Shown here: piece by piece, positions 22,436-30,380 of the stretch
Layout of the letters: every line of letters starts with the position of its first letter
Numbering within the stretch: position 1 is the stretch's first letter
DNA from: Verrucomicrobiales bacterium
Lineage (GTDB): Bacteria; Verrucomicrobiota; Verrucomicrobiia; Methylacidiphilales; JAAUTS01
Assembly: GCA_031256975.1 (NCBI GenBank)
Contig: JAIRPN010000016.1
Coordinates: 62,001-126,000, forward strand
Direction of reading: 5' to 3'
DNA length: 64,000 nucleotides
Translations under genes and position numbers: made by a program
Notes under the pieces: model-generated
Database searches by the model: none
What the model was told of the DNA's origin: nothing
What the model saw: the letters and a program-made list of their open reading frames with translations, nothing else

Positions 22436-23104
22436 ATGCGACGCTTTGCCAAAATCCTGCTGCTCCTTGTCGTCCTGCTGTTAGCGGCGGGCGGGGCCTT
22501 GTACGTCTGGGGCACCAAGCTGGTGGTGCAAAGCCACAGGTACGAACCGCTGATCGTGGAAGCCGCCAACCGTTACCATATCGACCCCAACCTGATCCGC
22601 GCGGTGATCTGGCGCGAAAGCGATTTCCAACCGGATGTCACAGGCCTGGCGCAGGAACGCGGCCTGATGCAGGTCACCCCCGACGCCGGCAAGGAATGGG
22701 CCAAGGCCGAGAAATTTGCCACTTTCCGCGAAACCGATCTCTTCGACCCGCGCACCAACATCTTCGCCGGTTCCTGGTACCTGGCGCGCGCCATCAACCG
22801 CTGGGCCAGCGCGGATGAACCCGCCGCCTTCGCCCTCGCCGAATACAATGCCGGCCGCACCCACGCCCGCCGCTGGGCCTCCAATTTGCAACGCTGGGAA
22901 GCCGCGCCGTTCATCGACAATATTGATTACCCGACCACCAAGGCTTACATCCAAGACATTCTGGAAAAGCGGGACTCTTACAAGACCAATCCCGATTCCC
23001 CCTCGGTATACCGGGCTCTGCGCAACGAAATCGCCGCCCACATCTGGCGCTGGCGGCAGGCGATGAGTGTCAAGAAGCGCCCTGTCTCGCCGCAAGGTTC
23101 CTGA
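22436..23104 (+). CDS. Membrane-anchored lytic transglycosylase (SLT domain)
   Basis: A 222-residue peptidoglycan-cleaving enzyme. An N-terminal helix (about residues 5-27) anchors it in the inner membrane. The SLT domain starts VEAANRYHIDPNLIRAVIWR; the catalytic glutamate is the E in WRESDF, followed by the GLMQVTP motif and FALAEYNAGRTHARRW. It is the soluble-lytic-transglycosylase (MltE/Slt70-like) type. It ends head-to-head with the L,D-transpeptidase gene, whose stop codon immediately follows on the other strand, so two cell-wall enzymes sit side by side. Confidence 0.93.
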   Translation: MRRFAKILLLLVVLLLAAGGALYVWGTKLVVQSHRYEPLIVEAANRYHIDPNLIRAVIWRESDFQPDVTGLAQERGLMQVTPDAGKEWAKAEKFATFRETDLFDPRTNIFAGSWYLARAINRWASADEPAAFALAEYNAGRTHARRWASNLQRWEAAPFIDNIDYPTTKAYIQDILEKRDSYKTNPDSPSVYRALRNEIAAHIWRWRQAMSVKKRPVSPQGS

Positions 23105-24373
23105 TCACTCGACCACTTCCACCGGCGTGCCGCGGGTCACGGACTTGAACACCTTGACGGCGTTCCAGTTCGCCAGCCGGAAACAACCGTGCGAACCACT
23201 GCGGGAAATCTCCATCGGGTCGGGAGTGCCATGAATGCCATAACCCGGCAGCGACAAACTCACCCACGCCAAACCGACCGGATTGTTCGGCCCCGGCGGG
23301 ATAATCATCCTGCTGGTGATTCCCTCGCGGGCGGCGGCCTCTTTCAGCACCTCGGGATTGAAGGTGTAGTTCGGGTTTAGCGCCCCGGTCACCACGGTTA
23401 GCTGGCCGTTCGGCCGTTTGTTCTTGTCCGCCGCAATCGAACACGGGAAGCAGGCCTGCAATTTGCCGTTCCGGTCATACAACAACATGGTGGTTTCGCT
23501 CAAAATAATCGTGATCTTGCTGCAACGCGTGATCGGCGCGGAGGGTTCAAGATTCGGCGCGGTGATGACGGTCCCTTCGGCCACGGCCTTGCCGGGGTTC
23601 AACTTGCGCATGAATTCCTCGCTGGAATGGAATTTACCGGCCAGCATTTCCCAGCCGTTCTTGTAACCGAGGAAGGTCGCCTTGGCCTTGTCCCGCCACG
23701 CGGCAGGCGGCGGATTGATTTGCGACATGTCCTCGGCGGTAACGGTGTACTGGGTGAACGGATTGCCGGGCGTGCCCAGCGCCATGCGGGTCTCAATGTC
23801 CAGCAAACCGGTCACCGGCAGGCCGCGACTCTTCTGGTACTGCACAATCGAGCGCTTGCTGCGCATGCCGAAATCACCGTCGATGGTGCCGCAGGAAAAA
23901 TTCTGCCGTTCCATCTGCACCTGCCAGATGGCGTAATCCATCTCGGTCACCGGGGCCGGCGGAATATCGACCGCTTGCGCGCGCACGGGCGGGCCGCTCG
24001 GCGCGGGTGGTGACGGCGTGGTTGACGATTGGACTGCCACCGGCGGAACCGTTTCCGTCGCCGTTGCCACCGGAACAGGCGCAGGAGCGGGAGTCGCAGC
24101 AGGTTGTGGTGTGGCCGCTAACGATGAAGTTTCAACCACCGGCGGTGGAGGCGGGGTCGGGGCAACTGCCGGAGTTGGTTCGGGAGCCGGAGAAACCGGG
24201 ACGTTTTGCGATGTCACTGCCGGGGCAGGCTGGGATTGGGGAGCGGGAGCCGGCTTTGCAGCTTCGGGTGGAGCCTGTGCTGGTTTCCTGGCGGTGGATG
24301 CTTGTGATGAATTCGCTGCGCTAGAGCCGCTGGAACGGGCGTATTGTTGCCCGTTAACCGATTGCGTTTTTAC
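23105..24373 (-). CDS. L,D-transpeptidase (YkuD) body, read after a probable -1 frameshift
   Basis: The frame from 24373 to 23105 encodes a long Pro/Ala-rich linker, a peptidoglycan-binding-1-like helical domain (MDYAIWQVQMERQNFSCGTI, DGDFGMRSKRSIVQYQKSRG), and a YkuD domain with GIHGTPDP and the catalytic SHGCFRLANW. YkuD enzymes form 3-3 peptidoglycan crosslinks or attach outer-membrane lipoproteins. This frame has no ATG and no signal or anchor; the first usable start is a GTG at 24217, inside the linker. The preceding small gene, in the 0 frame, supplies a transmembrane anchor but no enzyme. The two meet at an A9-G run. Reading through with a -1 shift gives a protein of about 500 residues with anchor, linker and enzyme. 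A simple indel is the alternative. Confidence 0.8.
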   Translation of the reverse strand, partial: VKTQSVNGQQYARSSGSSAANSSQASTARKPAQAPPEAAKPAPAPQSQPAPAVTSQNVPVSPAPEPTPAVAPTPPPPPVVETSSLAATPQPAATPAPAPVPVATATETVPPVAVQSSTTPSPPAPSGPPVRAQAVDIPPAPVTEMDYAIWQVQMERQNFSCGTIDGDFGMRSKRSIVQYQKSRGLPVTGLLDIETRMALGTPGNPFTQYTVTAEDMSQINPPPAAWRDKAKATFLGYKNGWEMLAGKFHSSEEFMRKLNPGKAVAEGTVITAPNLEPSAPITRCSKITIILSETTMLLYDRNGKLQACFPCSIAADKNKRPNGQLTVVTGALNPNYTFNPEVLKEAAAREGITSRMIIPPGPNNPVGLAWVSLSLPGYGIHGTPDPMEISRSGSHGCFRLANWNAVKVFKSVTRGTPVEVVE

Positions 24374-24382
24374 TTTTTTTTT
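24334..24382 (-). promoter_or_regulatory. Candidate -1 frameshift signal: A-AAA-AAG heptamer, stop, hairpin
   Basis: On the minus strand the 0-frame codons are AAA AAA AAG then TAA, giving the dnaX-type slippery heptamer A-AAA-AAG in the correct phase (24379-24373). A perfect 7-bp hairpin, AACGGGC (24355-24349) with GCCCGTT (24340-24334), begins 17 bases downstream. No convincing upstream Shine-Dalgarno-like stimulator was seen. Confidence 0.55.
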
Positions 24383-24615
24383 ACGTCAACGTCGCCCGTG
24401 AATACTTCGGCATCCGGGTTTTCCTTAGCAATCTTCTGCGCCTTGACCGCAACGCTCTGGTTCCTGTCCCGTTCCTGGTTAAGCAGATAAAACCCGGCAC
24501 CGGACAAACAGACGAAGAAAATCAACAACACAATCAAAAAGGCGGAATGATTTCCCTTTTTCGACCGGCGCGGTGCGCTGTTAGCGGTTTTTTTTCTGGT
24601 TCTACGTGGAGGCAT
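24370..24615 (-). CDS. Small single-pass membrane protein, probable N-terminus of the L,D-transpeptidase
   Basis: The 0-frame product of 81 residues. It has a very basic N-terminus (PPRRTRKKTANSAPRRSKK), one transmembrane helix (AFLIVLLIFFVCLSGAGFYLL) and a short tail ending GDVDVKKK, where the stop directly follows a slippery A-run. Topology would be N-in, C-out, which would place a -1 frameshifted extension in the periplasm where YkuD enzymes act. I used the ATG at 24615; a TTG at 24633 is possible. As a free-standing gene it has no recognisable function. Confidence 0.65.
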   Translation of the reverse strand: MPPRRTRKKTANSAPRRSKKGNHSAFLIVLLIFFVCLSGAGFYLLNQERDRNQSVAVKAQKIAKENPDAEVFTGDVDVKKK

Positions 24616-24640
24616 CGATGCCTGATTATGCAAGGCTTTG

Positions 24641-24721
24641 GAAAAGTGAAAAGTGAATTATGAAGAGTGAAAGACCCGGCACCGGTATTTTCACTCTTCA
24701 ATTTTCACACTTCACTCTTCA
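24641..24721. repeat. AT-rich inverted-repeat intergenic element 2
   Basis: GAAGAGTGAAA (24662-24672) and TTTCACTCTTC (24689-24699) form a perfect 11-bp stem around a GC-rich core. Outer related copies of AAGTGAA and TTCACTCTTC extend the symmetry to about 80 bp. It lies between the small membrane gene and the CysJ-like reductase stop. Confidence 0.6.
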
Positions 24722-25888
24722 ATAAACGTCGCGGACGTAACGCTTCTCGTCCTTCATCAAGGTCTTGTTGACGTATTCCTCGGCCTGCTCGGTGCTCAAG
24801 CCGCCATGCTTGACGGCGATGTCGATCAGGGTCTGGTGCACGTCCTTGGCCATGCGCTTCGCATCGCCGCAGACGTAGAAATAGGCGCCGTCCTTGAGCC
24901 ACTGCCACAATTCCGCGCCGTTTTCACGCATACGGTCCTGCACGTAAATCTTGGCCAGCTGGTCACGGGAGAAGGCTGTATCGAGCTTGGTCAACAGGCC
25001 GTTCTTTTGCCAGGCCTCGAATTCCTCCTCATACAGAAAGTCGGTGGCTTTGTGCTGGTCGCCGAAGAACAGCCAGTTCCTGCCCTTGGCGCCGCGTACT
25101 TCGCGTTCTTCCAGGAAGGCGCGGAACGGTGCGATGCCGGTGCCGGGGCCGACCATGATGACCGGGGTATTGTCGTCATCGGGTAATTTGAAATGCTTGT
25201 TCGCCGCGAGGAACACCGGCAGGCTGCTGGTGTTCAATTCGGCATGATCGGCCAGAAAACCGGAGCACAAGCCCTTCTTTTCGCGGCCATGGGTACTGTA
25301 ACGGACGATGGCCACCGTCAGGTGTACTTCGTTCGGATGTTTCGCAATGCTGGACGCGATCGAATATAAACGCGGATTCACGCGGCTCAGGTTGTCGACC
25401 AGTTCCTCGGCGGTGAACTTGGCTTCCGGGAATTCGTTCAGCAAATCGAGGTAATCGCGGGTGAAGACAAATTCGCCCAGCACTTCCTCATTGGCGCAGA
25501 CGGCCGACAATTCGTCCTTCTTCTGCCCCGCCGGGAGTTTCTCGGCAATCGCCTTGAGAAACTTCTTGTTGGCGCGGTTCAAGGTCAGATCCTCAAGCAA
25601 CAACTTCCGCAACGGCTTGGTGGAACCGTCTTTTTGCGCGATGCCATGGTTAGCGTCCAGGCCGAGCCTGGCGATCAACTCGTCCACCAGTGCCGGGGGA
25701 TTCTTCGGAAAGACGCCGAGCGAATAGCCGGGATTGTAGTGCAGGCCGCTGCCTTCGAGATTGATGATGAAATGGCGGGTATCCTTGGCGGAACCGGTCT
25801 TGCTCAAGGAGCGGTTTTCGGTGATTTTCGCCAGGAACGGGTTGTTCTTGTTATAGGGATTCGGTGCGGGTGCTGTTGCTTCACTCAT
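24719..25888 (-). CDS. CysJ-like ferredoxin/sulfite reductase flavoprotein (FNR domains only)
   Basis: A 389-residue NADPH-dependent FAD enzyme resembling the C-terminal two-thirds of sulfite reductase alpha (CysJ) without the flavodoxin domain. Evidence: the FAD motif PRLYSIASSIAKHPNEVHLT, the FAD/NADPH region CSGFLADH, the NADPH motif MVGPGTGIAPFRAFLEER, FYVCGDAKRMAKDVHQTL and the aromatic C-terminus YVRDVY that stacks on FAD. A ferredoxin gene lies 121 bases upstream on the same strand, so electron exchange between them is a reasonable inference. Known as the sulfite reductase subunit alpha-like family in many PVC genomes. Confidence 0.88.
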   Translation of the reverse strand: MSEATAPAPNPYNKNNPFLAKITENRSLSKTGSAKDTRHFIINLEGSGLHYNPGYSLGVFPKNPPALVDELIARLGLDANHGIAQKDGSTKPLRKLLLEDLTLNRANKKFLKAIAEKLPAGQKKDELSAVCANEEVLGEFVFTRDYLDLLNEFPEAKFTAEELVDNLSRVNPRLYSIASSIAKHPNEVHLTVAIVRYSTHGREKKGLCSGFLADHAELNTSSLPVFLAANKHFKLPDDDNTPVIMVGPGTGIAPFRAFLEEREVRGAKGRNWLFFGDQHKATDFLYEEEFEAWQKNGLLTKLDTAFSRDQLAKIYVQDRMRENGAELWQWLKDGAYFYVCGDAKRMAKDVHQTLIDIAVKHGGLSTEQAEEYVNKTLMKDEKRYVRDVY

Positions 25889-26009
25889 AAATTTTTCTAT
25901 ATGGTTACAAAATTAAACGAATAGTTTGAATGCAGACGCGGCTTGCGTCAAAGGATTTTTCTAGCGGCCGAAAATGGGCTTTTGGTGTTTTTTTGCCCCG
26001 TCAATGGCG

Positions 26010-26240
26010 CTAACCGTCATTGCCGATCGCCCCGGTCGGACAGATGTCCAACGCGCGCACCGCCGCATCCTCTTCCTCGGGATTGGACGGTTGCTTGAAA
26101 AAGAAAACGTAGCTTTGGTCGTCGTTGTATTTCAGCAACATCGGCGCCTCATCGAGGCAGACATGACAGGGCGTGCACGTATCGTCCACATACCACTTGC
26201 CCGGAACATTCTCCGGCAACTTGCGGGAAGCATCTGCCAT
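26010..26240 (-). CDS. Single-cluster 4Fe-4S ferredoxin
   Basis: A 76-residue electron carrier. The cluster ligands appear to be the cysteines in TCTPCHVCLDEAP plus one in DICPTGAIG, the usual one-cluster pattern. The ATG at 26240 starts MADASRKLPENVPGKWYVD. It precedes the CysJ-like reductase gene and is a plausible redox partner. It is divergent from the BlaI-like regulator, sharing a 157-base control region with two operator-like repeats near the other gene. Confidence 0.85.
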   Translation of the reverse strand: MADASRKLPENVPGKWYVDDTCTPCHVCLDEAPMLLKYNDDQSYVFFFKQPSNPEEEDAAVRALDICPTGAIGNDG

Positions 26241-26340
26241 GAACTTATCAATAAGACTTTTTGATATTATTAGCAATGTTTTTTAGCTGATTAGAAAACG
26301 TCATTACAAGCAATCGGGTCAGCGCGAACTTCCCTTTGCA

Positions 26341-26395
26341 TGCTGAATTTTCAGCATTGTGCTTGACCATTAGCGTTCCTGCTGATATTTCAGCA
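26341..26395 (+). promoter_or_regulatory. BlaI-type promoter with two TGCTGA-N4-TCAGCA operators
   Basis: Two inverted repeats, TGCTGAATTTTCAGCA (26341-26356) and TGCTGATATTTCAGCA (26380-26395). Between and partly over them lie a -35-like TTGACC (26363-26368) and a -10-like TATTTC (26386-26391) with 17-base spacing. The inferred start site falls on or next to the ATG at 26398, and no Shine-Dalgarno sequence is visible, so the mRNA may be leaderless. The BlaI-family gene that follows is the natural repressor. Confidence 0.65.
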
Positions 26396-26397
26396 CC

Positions 26398-26790
26398 ATG
26401 GCCAAGCAATTTCCCCACGACCAACTCAGCCGTCGCGAGCGGCAGGTTTTGGAAATCATCATCCGCCTCGGCAACGCCAGCGCGCGCGACATCGAACGCG
26501 AACTCCCCGACCCACCCAGCTACTCCGCCGTCCGTTCCGTCCTGCGCATCCTGACCCAACGCAAACTCATCACCAAAAAAGAAGACGCCAACCGCGATAT
26601 CTACAGCAGCGCGATCCCTGCCGAAGAAGCCAAAGTCTCCGCCCTCAAGACTCTGGTCAACCGTTTCTTCGAAAACTCCATCAGCCACGCCGCCTGCACC
26701 CTGCTCAGCCAAAAAGAAACCACGCTAACCGCCAACGAAGCCAAAGAACTCATCGACCTCATCAAAAAGGCGCAACAAAAGGAACGCTAA
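26398..26790 (+). CDS. BlaI/MecI/CopY-family transcriptional repressor
   Basis: A 130-residue winged-helix protein: LSRRERQVLEIIIRLGNASA, the recognition helix region YSAVRSVLRILTQRKLITKK and a C-terminal dimerisation segment. BlaI proteins repress their own operon until cleaved through a BlaR1-type membrane sensor. That partner is encoded 2 bases downstream. Two matching inverted repeats lie immediately upstream. The stop codon is contained in a CGCTAACC motif copy. Confidence 0.93.
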   Translation: MAKQFPHDQLSRRERQVLEIIIRLGNASARDIERELPDPPSYSAVRSVLRILTQRKLITKKEDANRDIYSSAIPAEEAKVSALKTLVNRFFENSISHAACTLLSQKETTLTANEAKELIDLIKKAQQKER

Positions 26791-26792
26791 CC

Positions 26793-28829
26793 ATGAACTT
26801 TTCCACCCCCTTTGCCATTTATCTGCGTTTACAGGGATATTATCCCCACTTGACCGCCGTGTTTGATTTCCTGCTCAAGAGCGCCTTGATCTTTGTTTTT
26901 GCGCTGTTAGTTGCCCGATTGCTCAAACAACGTTCCGCCCTTGCCCGCAATTGGCTCTGGCGCATTTCGTTATTAGCGTTCTTGTTACTGCCAATCTGGC
27001 CATTGGCGTCAATTTACATCCATTATCCCAAGTCAATAAATGGCATGAATTTAGAGGCACATCCCGTTCCGCGTGTTCCGTTGATTACCGTCAGCAGCTA
27101 CAGCGACATACCGGAGAAATTGCACCTGATCAACTCCTACCGCGAGGCGCAAAGGATCGCAATGCCGGACAGAGCTCCATGGGAAAGCTGGGATATTAAC
27201 GCCAATATGGACGCCTACCGTCCCCTGCCCCTGCGCTGGCTGGAAAGAATGGTGTTGCCAGCGTGGCTCGCCGTTAGTGTCCTGTCTTTGCTTGGCCACT
27301 GGATAAAAAGACGTCACGCCATGAAATGGCTGGACAAAAACCAATTGCCTGCCCCGGCAAACATCCGCGCCGTCGCCAATAAATATTTGGGCGCTAATGG
27401 CGAAGTCGCCCTCCATCCCGGCGTGCATTCACCGCTACTCATCAAATCCGGACACGCGAAAATTTTCCTGCCCGTGGCAGCGAAAAACTGGCCCGATACT
27501 GTTTTGCGTTCCGTCCTCCTGCACGAAGCCGCCCATTTAAAACGTCGCGACCTGTTCTGGCTGGCATTCGCCAACTTCGCCATGAGCGTCTGGTGGTGGA
27601 ATCCCTTTGTGCGTCGCGCCGTCCGGCACATGGCCTGCGAAGCCGAGCAAGCAGCCGATGACGCGGTTATTCTCGCAAATTGTCCAAATACCGACTACGC
27701 CGAAACCTTGGTCGAACTCGCCGCTAACGACGATCTTCAAATCGGCATTCCCTTCACCGGTAAACAATCCCTCGAACAACGTATCCGTTCGCTGTTAGCG
27801 ACCAACCCGTGGCGCGGCAAAACCGGAAAACTCGCAGCGGCATTCCTGGTCATCGTTAGCGTTGTCAGTCTGGTCGTCATTAGCTCCACAGTTGGCTGGC
27901 AAATGCCCGACCTTGTAAAAATTGACAAAATTCCGCCACCTATAGAAATGTCCAAGGAGCAGCAACAATCCGTCGAACAGGCATTACAATCCCTCAAAAC
28001 ACGCCTGACGGCGCAACGCTATTTGCACTTCAAAATCGACTGGAGTCGGGAAGTCACCACGGATGGAAAATCTTCCAATATCCACCCCGATACAGGGTCA
28101 GTAGAAGTCTGGATTGATGAATGGAAAAAGGTCTACTACTCCAAAAATTCTTATCAACAGACTTATTTAAACAATGGACGCTACATTTATTCCATCGATT
28201 TCTCGAATCAATTTTACCGCCAAGAAGATTCTGACCGAATAACTGGCCTGGAAGTCCAGTATCTTGGTAAATATGAGGAGCAATACATGACTCTCCTTCT
28301 ACAATCTCATTTTGATTCCATCGGCAAACGAATCATCAATGATGACAAAAAGGAAATCGGTTCAATCAATTGGCACGCTCAATCCATGTTCAGTTTCCAC
28401 GTCAGCGGCCAACCTTACTACGACGGAACACCCAACGAAAAAACTTACATCCTGAATCCGGCCAAAAACTATGAATTCACCGCTCTCCTGTCCAACGGTA
28501 AGGCCGAATGGGAGCTATTGGAATCAGGTACCGACGCTAACGGCCATTTTTACCCCAAACAATATCGCACCACCCGCAATTGGAGAGAAAAACATGAAAT
28601 CACAGTACAAAATTTCCATGTCACGCTTTTCGAGGTGTTAAACGAATTGCCTGAAAAACTGCTTAACCTGCCTACAGGTCTAACCTTGGAAAAACCGGCA
28701 AAAATCAACGTCAATTGGTCAAAATTTGTCGCCAGTCCGGACCCGGAAACTTTGAAAAAAATATCCAGCGTTCCCGAATTTCCACAGCTCCCCACGATGG
28801 TGATAGTTCCCGCTAACAGCAAACCCTAA
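26793..28829 (+). CDS. M56-family (BlaR1-like) membrane metallopeptidase with novel sensor domain
   Basis: A 678-residue partner of the BlaI repressor. Several transmembrane helices surround a cytosolic zinc protease region with HEAAH at 244-248 and the downstream acidic CEAEQAADDA. Instead of a penicillin-binding sensor, the C-terminal 300 residues after the last helix (about 345-365) form a beta-rich extracytoplasmic region with repeated Tyr/Trp strands (VWIDEWKKVYYSKNSY, YIYSIDFSNQFYRQED). This looks somewhat like LolA-type lipoprotein-carrier folds, but that is a guess. The inducing signal is therefore unlikely to be a beta-lactam. Confidence 0.85.
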   Translation: MNFSTPFAIYLRLQGYYPHLTAVFDFLLKSALIFVFALLVARLLKQRSALARNWLWRISLLAFLLLPIWPLASIYIHYPKSINGMNLEAHPVPRVPLITVSSYSDIPEKLHLINSYREAQRIAMPDRAPWESWDINANMDAYRPLPLRWLERMVLPAWLAVSVLSLLGHWIKRRHAMKWLDKNQLPAPANIRAVANKYLGANGEVALHPGVHSPLLIKSGHAKIFLPVAAKNWPDTVLRSVLLHEAAHLKRRDLFWLAFANFAMSVWWWNPFVRRAVRHMACEAEQAADDAVILANCPNTDYAETLVELAANDDLQIGIPFTGKQSLEQRIRSLLATNPWRGKTGKLAAAFLVIVSVVSLVVISSTVGWQMPDLVKIDKIPPPIEMSKEQQQSVEQALQSLKTRLTAQRYLHFKIDWSREVTTDGKSSNIHPDTGSVEVWIDEWKKVYYSKNSYQQTYLNNGRYIYSIDFSNQFYRQEDSDRITGLEVQYLGKYEEQYMTLLLQSHFDSIGKRIINDDKKEIGSINWHAQSMFSFHVSGQPYYDGTPNEKTYILNPAKNYEFTALLSNGKAEWELLESGTDANGHFYPKQYRTTRNWREKHEITVQNFHVTLFEVLNELPEKLLNLPTGLTLEKPAKINVNWSKFVASPDPETLKKISSVPEFPQLPTMVIVPANSKP

Positions 28830-28850
28830 AACTTCGCTATTAGCGGTTGA

Positions 28851-29471
28851 TTATTTCAACGGTGTCAGGCGGACGTTACGGAACTGGAGCGGGCCGCCTT
28901 CGCTTTGCAGGGCGATGTGGCCGCTCTTTTTGCCGGCGGTTAGCGCCTCGTTTTTGAAGGTGCCGTTGACGAAAACGGTGATGCGTCCGTCCTGGCAAAT
29001 GATGTCCATGTTGTTCCATTCGCCGACGGAATTTTCGTTGGATGCGTTCAGCATGGCGAAGTTTTCGCGCTGGGGATTTTTCTCAAGTTTAGCACCGCCC
29101 ATTTGAATGAAATCGCCCGCACGGCCAGACTGGAGCTGACATTCGATGCTGTTTGGCCAGAATTTGGCTTCCTGCACGAATTGGAAAATTCCGCTGTTGG
29201 TGCCTTTGCCGAGGTAACGCCATTCGACGTGCAGACGATAATTATCGTAGACGCCGTCGGTGTACATGTAACCGAAAGGCTGGCCGCTAACGGCGATGAC
29301 ACCGTCTTGGACGCTAAAGACGGATTCCGGCCTGGCGTCGGATTTCGGGTCGAGTTGGAATTTCCAGCCGTCGAGGTTTTTGCCGTTGAACAATTCGACG
29401 GTTTGCGCGGTGGCCGCGAATTGAATTGCAAACAAGGCGACGCTAATGGCGAACAGACGCGTGGTTTTCAT
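28851..29471 (-). CDS. Exported DUF1080 / 3-keto-disaccharide hydrolase
   Basis: A 206-residue secreted protein with signal peptide MKTTRLFAISVALFAIQFAA cleaved near ATA-Q. The mature part is a concanavalin-like DUF1080 domain (PF06439): LFNGKNLDGWKF, GTNSGIFQFVQ, WPNSIECQLQSGRAGDFIQM, WNNMDIICQDGRITVFVNG and GHIALQSEGGPLQFRNVRL. Members act on 3-ketoglycosides made by Gfo/Idh/MocA-type dehydrogenases. A second DUF1080 domain occurs in a fusion at 51420-52907. A TTAGCG-containing gap of 21 bases separates it from the M56 gene. Confidence 0.92.
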   Translation of the reverse strand: MKTTRLFAISVALFAIQFAATAQTVELFNGKNLDGWKFQLDPKSDARPESVFSVQDGVIAVSGQPFGYMYTDGVYDNYRLHVEWRYLGKGTNSGIFQFVQEAKFWPNSIECQLQSGRAGDFIQMGGAKLEKNPQRENFAMLNASNENSVGEWNNMDIICQDGRITVFVNGTFKNEALTAGKKSGHIALQSEGGPLQFRNVRLTPLK

Positions 29472-29550
29472 GGAAATGATTAAGCGTTTTCTCAGCGACT
29501 TGTAAACAGAATTTCTTGCAGCGCCGCTTTTAAAGGCAGATAGTGGCGGA

Positions 29551-30375
29551 ATGAAAATCGCGTTGATTGGCTACGGCATTATCGGCAAGGCTTGGAGTGA
29601 ACACTATGTGGCGGATGGTCATGAGGTCAGAATTTGGAACCGCACGCCGAAGGATGTGCCGCATTTCGTCGCGGATTTGACCACCGCGGTTAGTGGCGCG
29701 GATGTGGTGCATATCGTCATTGCCGATCCGCCGGCGATTGAATCCGTGCTGCCCTCCATCACTGCCAACCTGACTCCGGCCACGCTGGTGATCCAGTCTT
29801 CCACCATCTCCCCCGATGCCTCGGACAAGTTCCTCTCGCTAATCACCAAGTCGGGCGCGGCTTATGTGGAAGCACCGTTTACCGGCAGCAAGATCGCGGC
29901 GGAAAAGCGCGAGAATGTGTTTTTCCTTGGCGGCAATTCACGCGACAAGGACCGCGCCCGCGCGATCCTGTCCTCACTGGGCAAAACCTTCTTCGACATG
30001 GGCAGCAACCGCCAGGCCTGTGTAATCAAACTGGCGATGAATCTGCAAATCGCCTCCATTTCGCAAGCCTTGACCGAGGCGCTGGAGTTTTCGCGTTTAG
30101 CGGGTATCAGCGATGAAAAGTTCTTCGAGGTGCTGGACAAGAACGTGGCTCATTCCGGTCTCAGCGACTTGAAAAAACCGAAGCTGCTGGCGAATGATTT
30201 TTCACCGCAATTCTCGGTCAAGCATCTGCACAAGGATTTGCGGCTGGCCCTGGCCTCCGCGCCGGAAAAACTGCTGCCGCTAACGGCGAAAGCCGCGGAA
30301 ATCCATGCCGAGGGCATCAAGCAAGGGCTGGCCGAGGAGGATTTCACCGCCTTGATCAAGCTGTTGAAAAAATAA
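29551..30375 (+). CDS. 3-hydroxyisobutyrate dehydrogenase-like NAD(P)-dependent oxidoreductase
   Basis: A 274-residue beta-hydroxyacid dehydrogenase. The Rossmann motif is GYGIIGKAW followed by the acidic region IWNRTPKD; substrate-site segments are VEAPFTGSKIAAEKREN and the catalytic lysine in IKLAMNLQIA. Such enzymes oxidise 3-hydroxyisobutyrate, tartronate semialdehyde, glyoxylate or similar acids; which one cannot be told. Convergent with the nitroreductase gene, ending 5 bases before it. Confidence 0.85.
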   Translation: MKIALIGYGIIGKAWSEHYVADGHEVRIWNRTPKDVPHFVADLTTAVSGADVVHIVIADPPAIESVLPSITANLTPATLVIQSSTISPDASDKFLSLITKSGAAYVEAPFTGSKIAAEKRENVFFLGGNSRDKDRARAILSSLGKTFFDMGSNRQACVIKLAMNLQIASISQALTEALEFSRLAGISDEKFFEVLDKNVAHSGLSDLKKPKLLANDFSPQFSVKHLHKDLRLALASAPEKLLPLTAKAAEIHAEGIKQGLAEEDFTALIKLLKK

Positions 30376-30380
30376 ACCTT

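Noticed and set aside
23105-24217. L,D-transpeptidase as a free cytosolic protein starting at GTG 24217
   Set aside because: The enzyme acts in the periplasm and this version lacks any export signal; the frame stays open upstream with the same Pro/Ala linker composition.
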